From an uncultured Clostridia bacterium (GTDB lineage: Bacteria > Bacillota > Dehalobacteriia > UBA4068 > JAAVYR01): DNA of 25,032 nucleotides. Every line of letters starts with the position of its first letter. Positions within the stretch are counted from its first letter, which is position 1. Shown in pieces: positions 24,350 to 25,032 of the stretch. The notes beneath the pieces are model-generated. The model had not been told where the DNA came from, did no database searches, and worked only from the letters and a program-made list of their open reading frames with translations. The DNA lies in assembly GCA_946562005.1 (NCBI GenBank), contig CAMNVD010000009.1, forward strand, positions 1 through 25,032. The letters run 5' to 3'. A program made the translations under genes and the position numbers.

Positions 24350-24580
24350 ATGGAGAAAATTTTTATTCATACAGAATATATTCAGCTGCAACAACTTTTG
24401 AAGTGGTGCGGCGCAGCAGAAAACGGCAGCATGGCCAAAGAAATCATCAGGGATGGTTTGGTAACCGTCAATGAAAGAATAGAAACTGCCCCTGGAAAAA
24501 AAATATACGCTGGCGATATCATAGCCATAGATGAAACCAAATATCAAATAGAATTAGAATCTAACGCTTCATTAGGATGA
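24350..24580 (+). CDS. yaaA: S4 domain RNA-binding protein YaaA (RlbA-type)
   Basis: A 76-residue single S4 domain protein predicted to bind structured RNA; homologues sit between dnaN and recF in most Bacillota. The motif LQQLLKWCGAAENGSMAKEIIRDGLVTVNERIET, split here as LLKWCGAAENGSMAK and IIRDGLVTVNERIET, is the S4 fold, and it ends GDIIAID. AAGAGG lies about 12 bases before ATG 24350. Its position supports the assignment; its cellular role, probably in ribosome or RNA metabolism, is not established by sequence. Confidence 0.93.
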   Translation: MEKIFIHTEYIQLQQLLKWCGAAENGSMAKEIIRDGLVTVNERIETAPGKKIYAGDIIAIDETKYQIELESNASLG

Positions 24581-24663
24581 AATAAAGTGAAATCAGTCAT
24601 ATTAAAATAAAAGAAACTTTATTGGTAAAGTGTACGTCTAAATAAAAAGGCAGGTGAAAAAGG

Positions 24664-25032
24664 GTGCGTATAGAATCTCTATTGGTGCGGAATTTCCGCA
24701 ATTATCAAGAACAAATGATTCAGTGGCACCCTAATATCAACCTGATAACAGGTCTTAATGGACAGGGTAAGTCCAATCTCATAGAAGCTTGTTGCTATTT
24801 TTCTCTAGCTAGTTCTTACCGGGATAGCAGTGATATGGATTTAATCCGTTGGCAGGAACCGTACTTTTTTTTATGTGCGCAGATTAGGGGGAGAGACCCC
24901 TTTTCTGGGGTAGAAGCGCCTCTGGAAATGTCTGTAGGCTATACCCGGGAAAAACGGAAGCTGTGGAAGGTCAATGGAAAAGCGCTGAAGAAAACTAGCC
25001 AGGTATTGGGGCATTTTCAGACGGTGATTTTT
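24664..25032 (+). CDS. recF: DNA replication/repair protein RecF (5' part, cut by window edge)
   Basis: SMC-like ATPase that helps load RecA at gaps and stalled forks. The visible 123 codons start at GTG 24664 (MRIESLLVRNFRNYQEQ) and include the Walker A motif GLNGQGKSNLIEA near residues 35-47, followed by CCYFSLASSYRDSSDMDLIR, the usual RecF context. AGGTG about 8 bases upstream supports the GTG start. The frame is open to the last base, so roughly two thirds of the protein lies outside. It follows yaaA by 83 bases in the conserved order dnaA-dnaN-yaaA-recF. Confidence 0.96.
   Translation, partial: MRIESLLVRNFRNYQEQMIQWHPNINLITGLNGQGKSNLIEACCYFSLASSYRDSSDMDLIRWQEPYFFLCAQIRGRDPFSGVEAPLEMSVGYTREKRKLWKVNGKALKKTSQVLGHFQTVIF

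Overview
The window is a chromosomal replication-origin neighbourhood from a bacterium of the phylum Bacillota (Firmicutes). Evidence: the core order rpmH-rnpA-yidD-yidC-jag (minus strand) facing dnaA-dnaN-yaaA-recF (plus strand) across clusters of DnaA boxes; a parA-parB pair with two parS sites; moderately AT-rich DNA with AGGAGG-type ribosome binding sites and clear TTGACA/TATAAT promoters. No sporulation gene is visible. The class (Negativicutes or Clostridia are both plausible) cannot be settled from this sequence alone.

Layout. 1-8.9 kb is a mixed chromosomal arm: oligoendopeptidase F, a YitT-type membrane protein, an unassigned H/D-rich protein, a FolD-type folate enzyme, a PAP2 phosphatase, tRNA-Ala(GGC), a membrane-anchored polysaccharide deacetylase followed by a bactofilin, and a DUF554 membrane protein. 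8.9-9.8 kb is a small AT-rich accessory patch: an XRE repressor with its own operator/promoter, a ~117-bp imperfect palindrome, and a small gene interrupted by an in-frame TGA. 9.8-13.7 kb holds rsmG, parA, parB, the two parS sites and a class V aminotransferase, all on the plus strand. 13.7-17.8 kb holds a YkvI-type transporter, an ArsB/NhaD-type transporter and an M29 aminopeptidase. 18.0-20.4 kb is the jag-yidC-yidD-rnpA-rpmH operon (RNA maturation, ribosome, membrane insertion) read leftward from a consensus promoter. 20.4-23.0 kb is the bipartite origin with dnaA inside it, followed by dnaN, yaaA and the start of recF, which runs off the right edge.

How it fits together: DnaA binds the boxes on both sides of its gene, DnaN is the clamp, RecF repairs stalled forks, and ParA/ParB acting at parS segregate the origin. 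Compared with the usual Bacillota order (jag-mnmE-mnmG-rsmG-parA-parB reading away from the origin), mnmE and mnmG are absent from the window and rsmG-parA-parB is inverted, so it is transcribed toward oriC.

I did not find a convincing undescribed multi-gene system. The points most worth a second look are: a dispersed inverted repeat (core TTGTCATTCTGAG ... GAAGAATC) at five intergenic sites, one of which supplies a stop codon; the ~117-bp palindrome; the TGA-interrupted small gene beside the XRE repressor; a FolD with a shifted active-site lysine; and a hairpin lying between the ribosome binding site and the TTG start of yidC.
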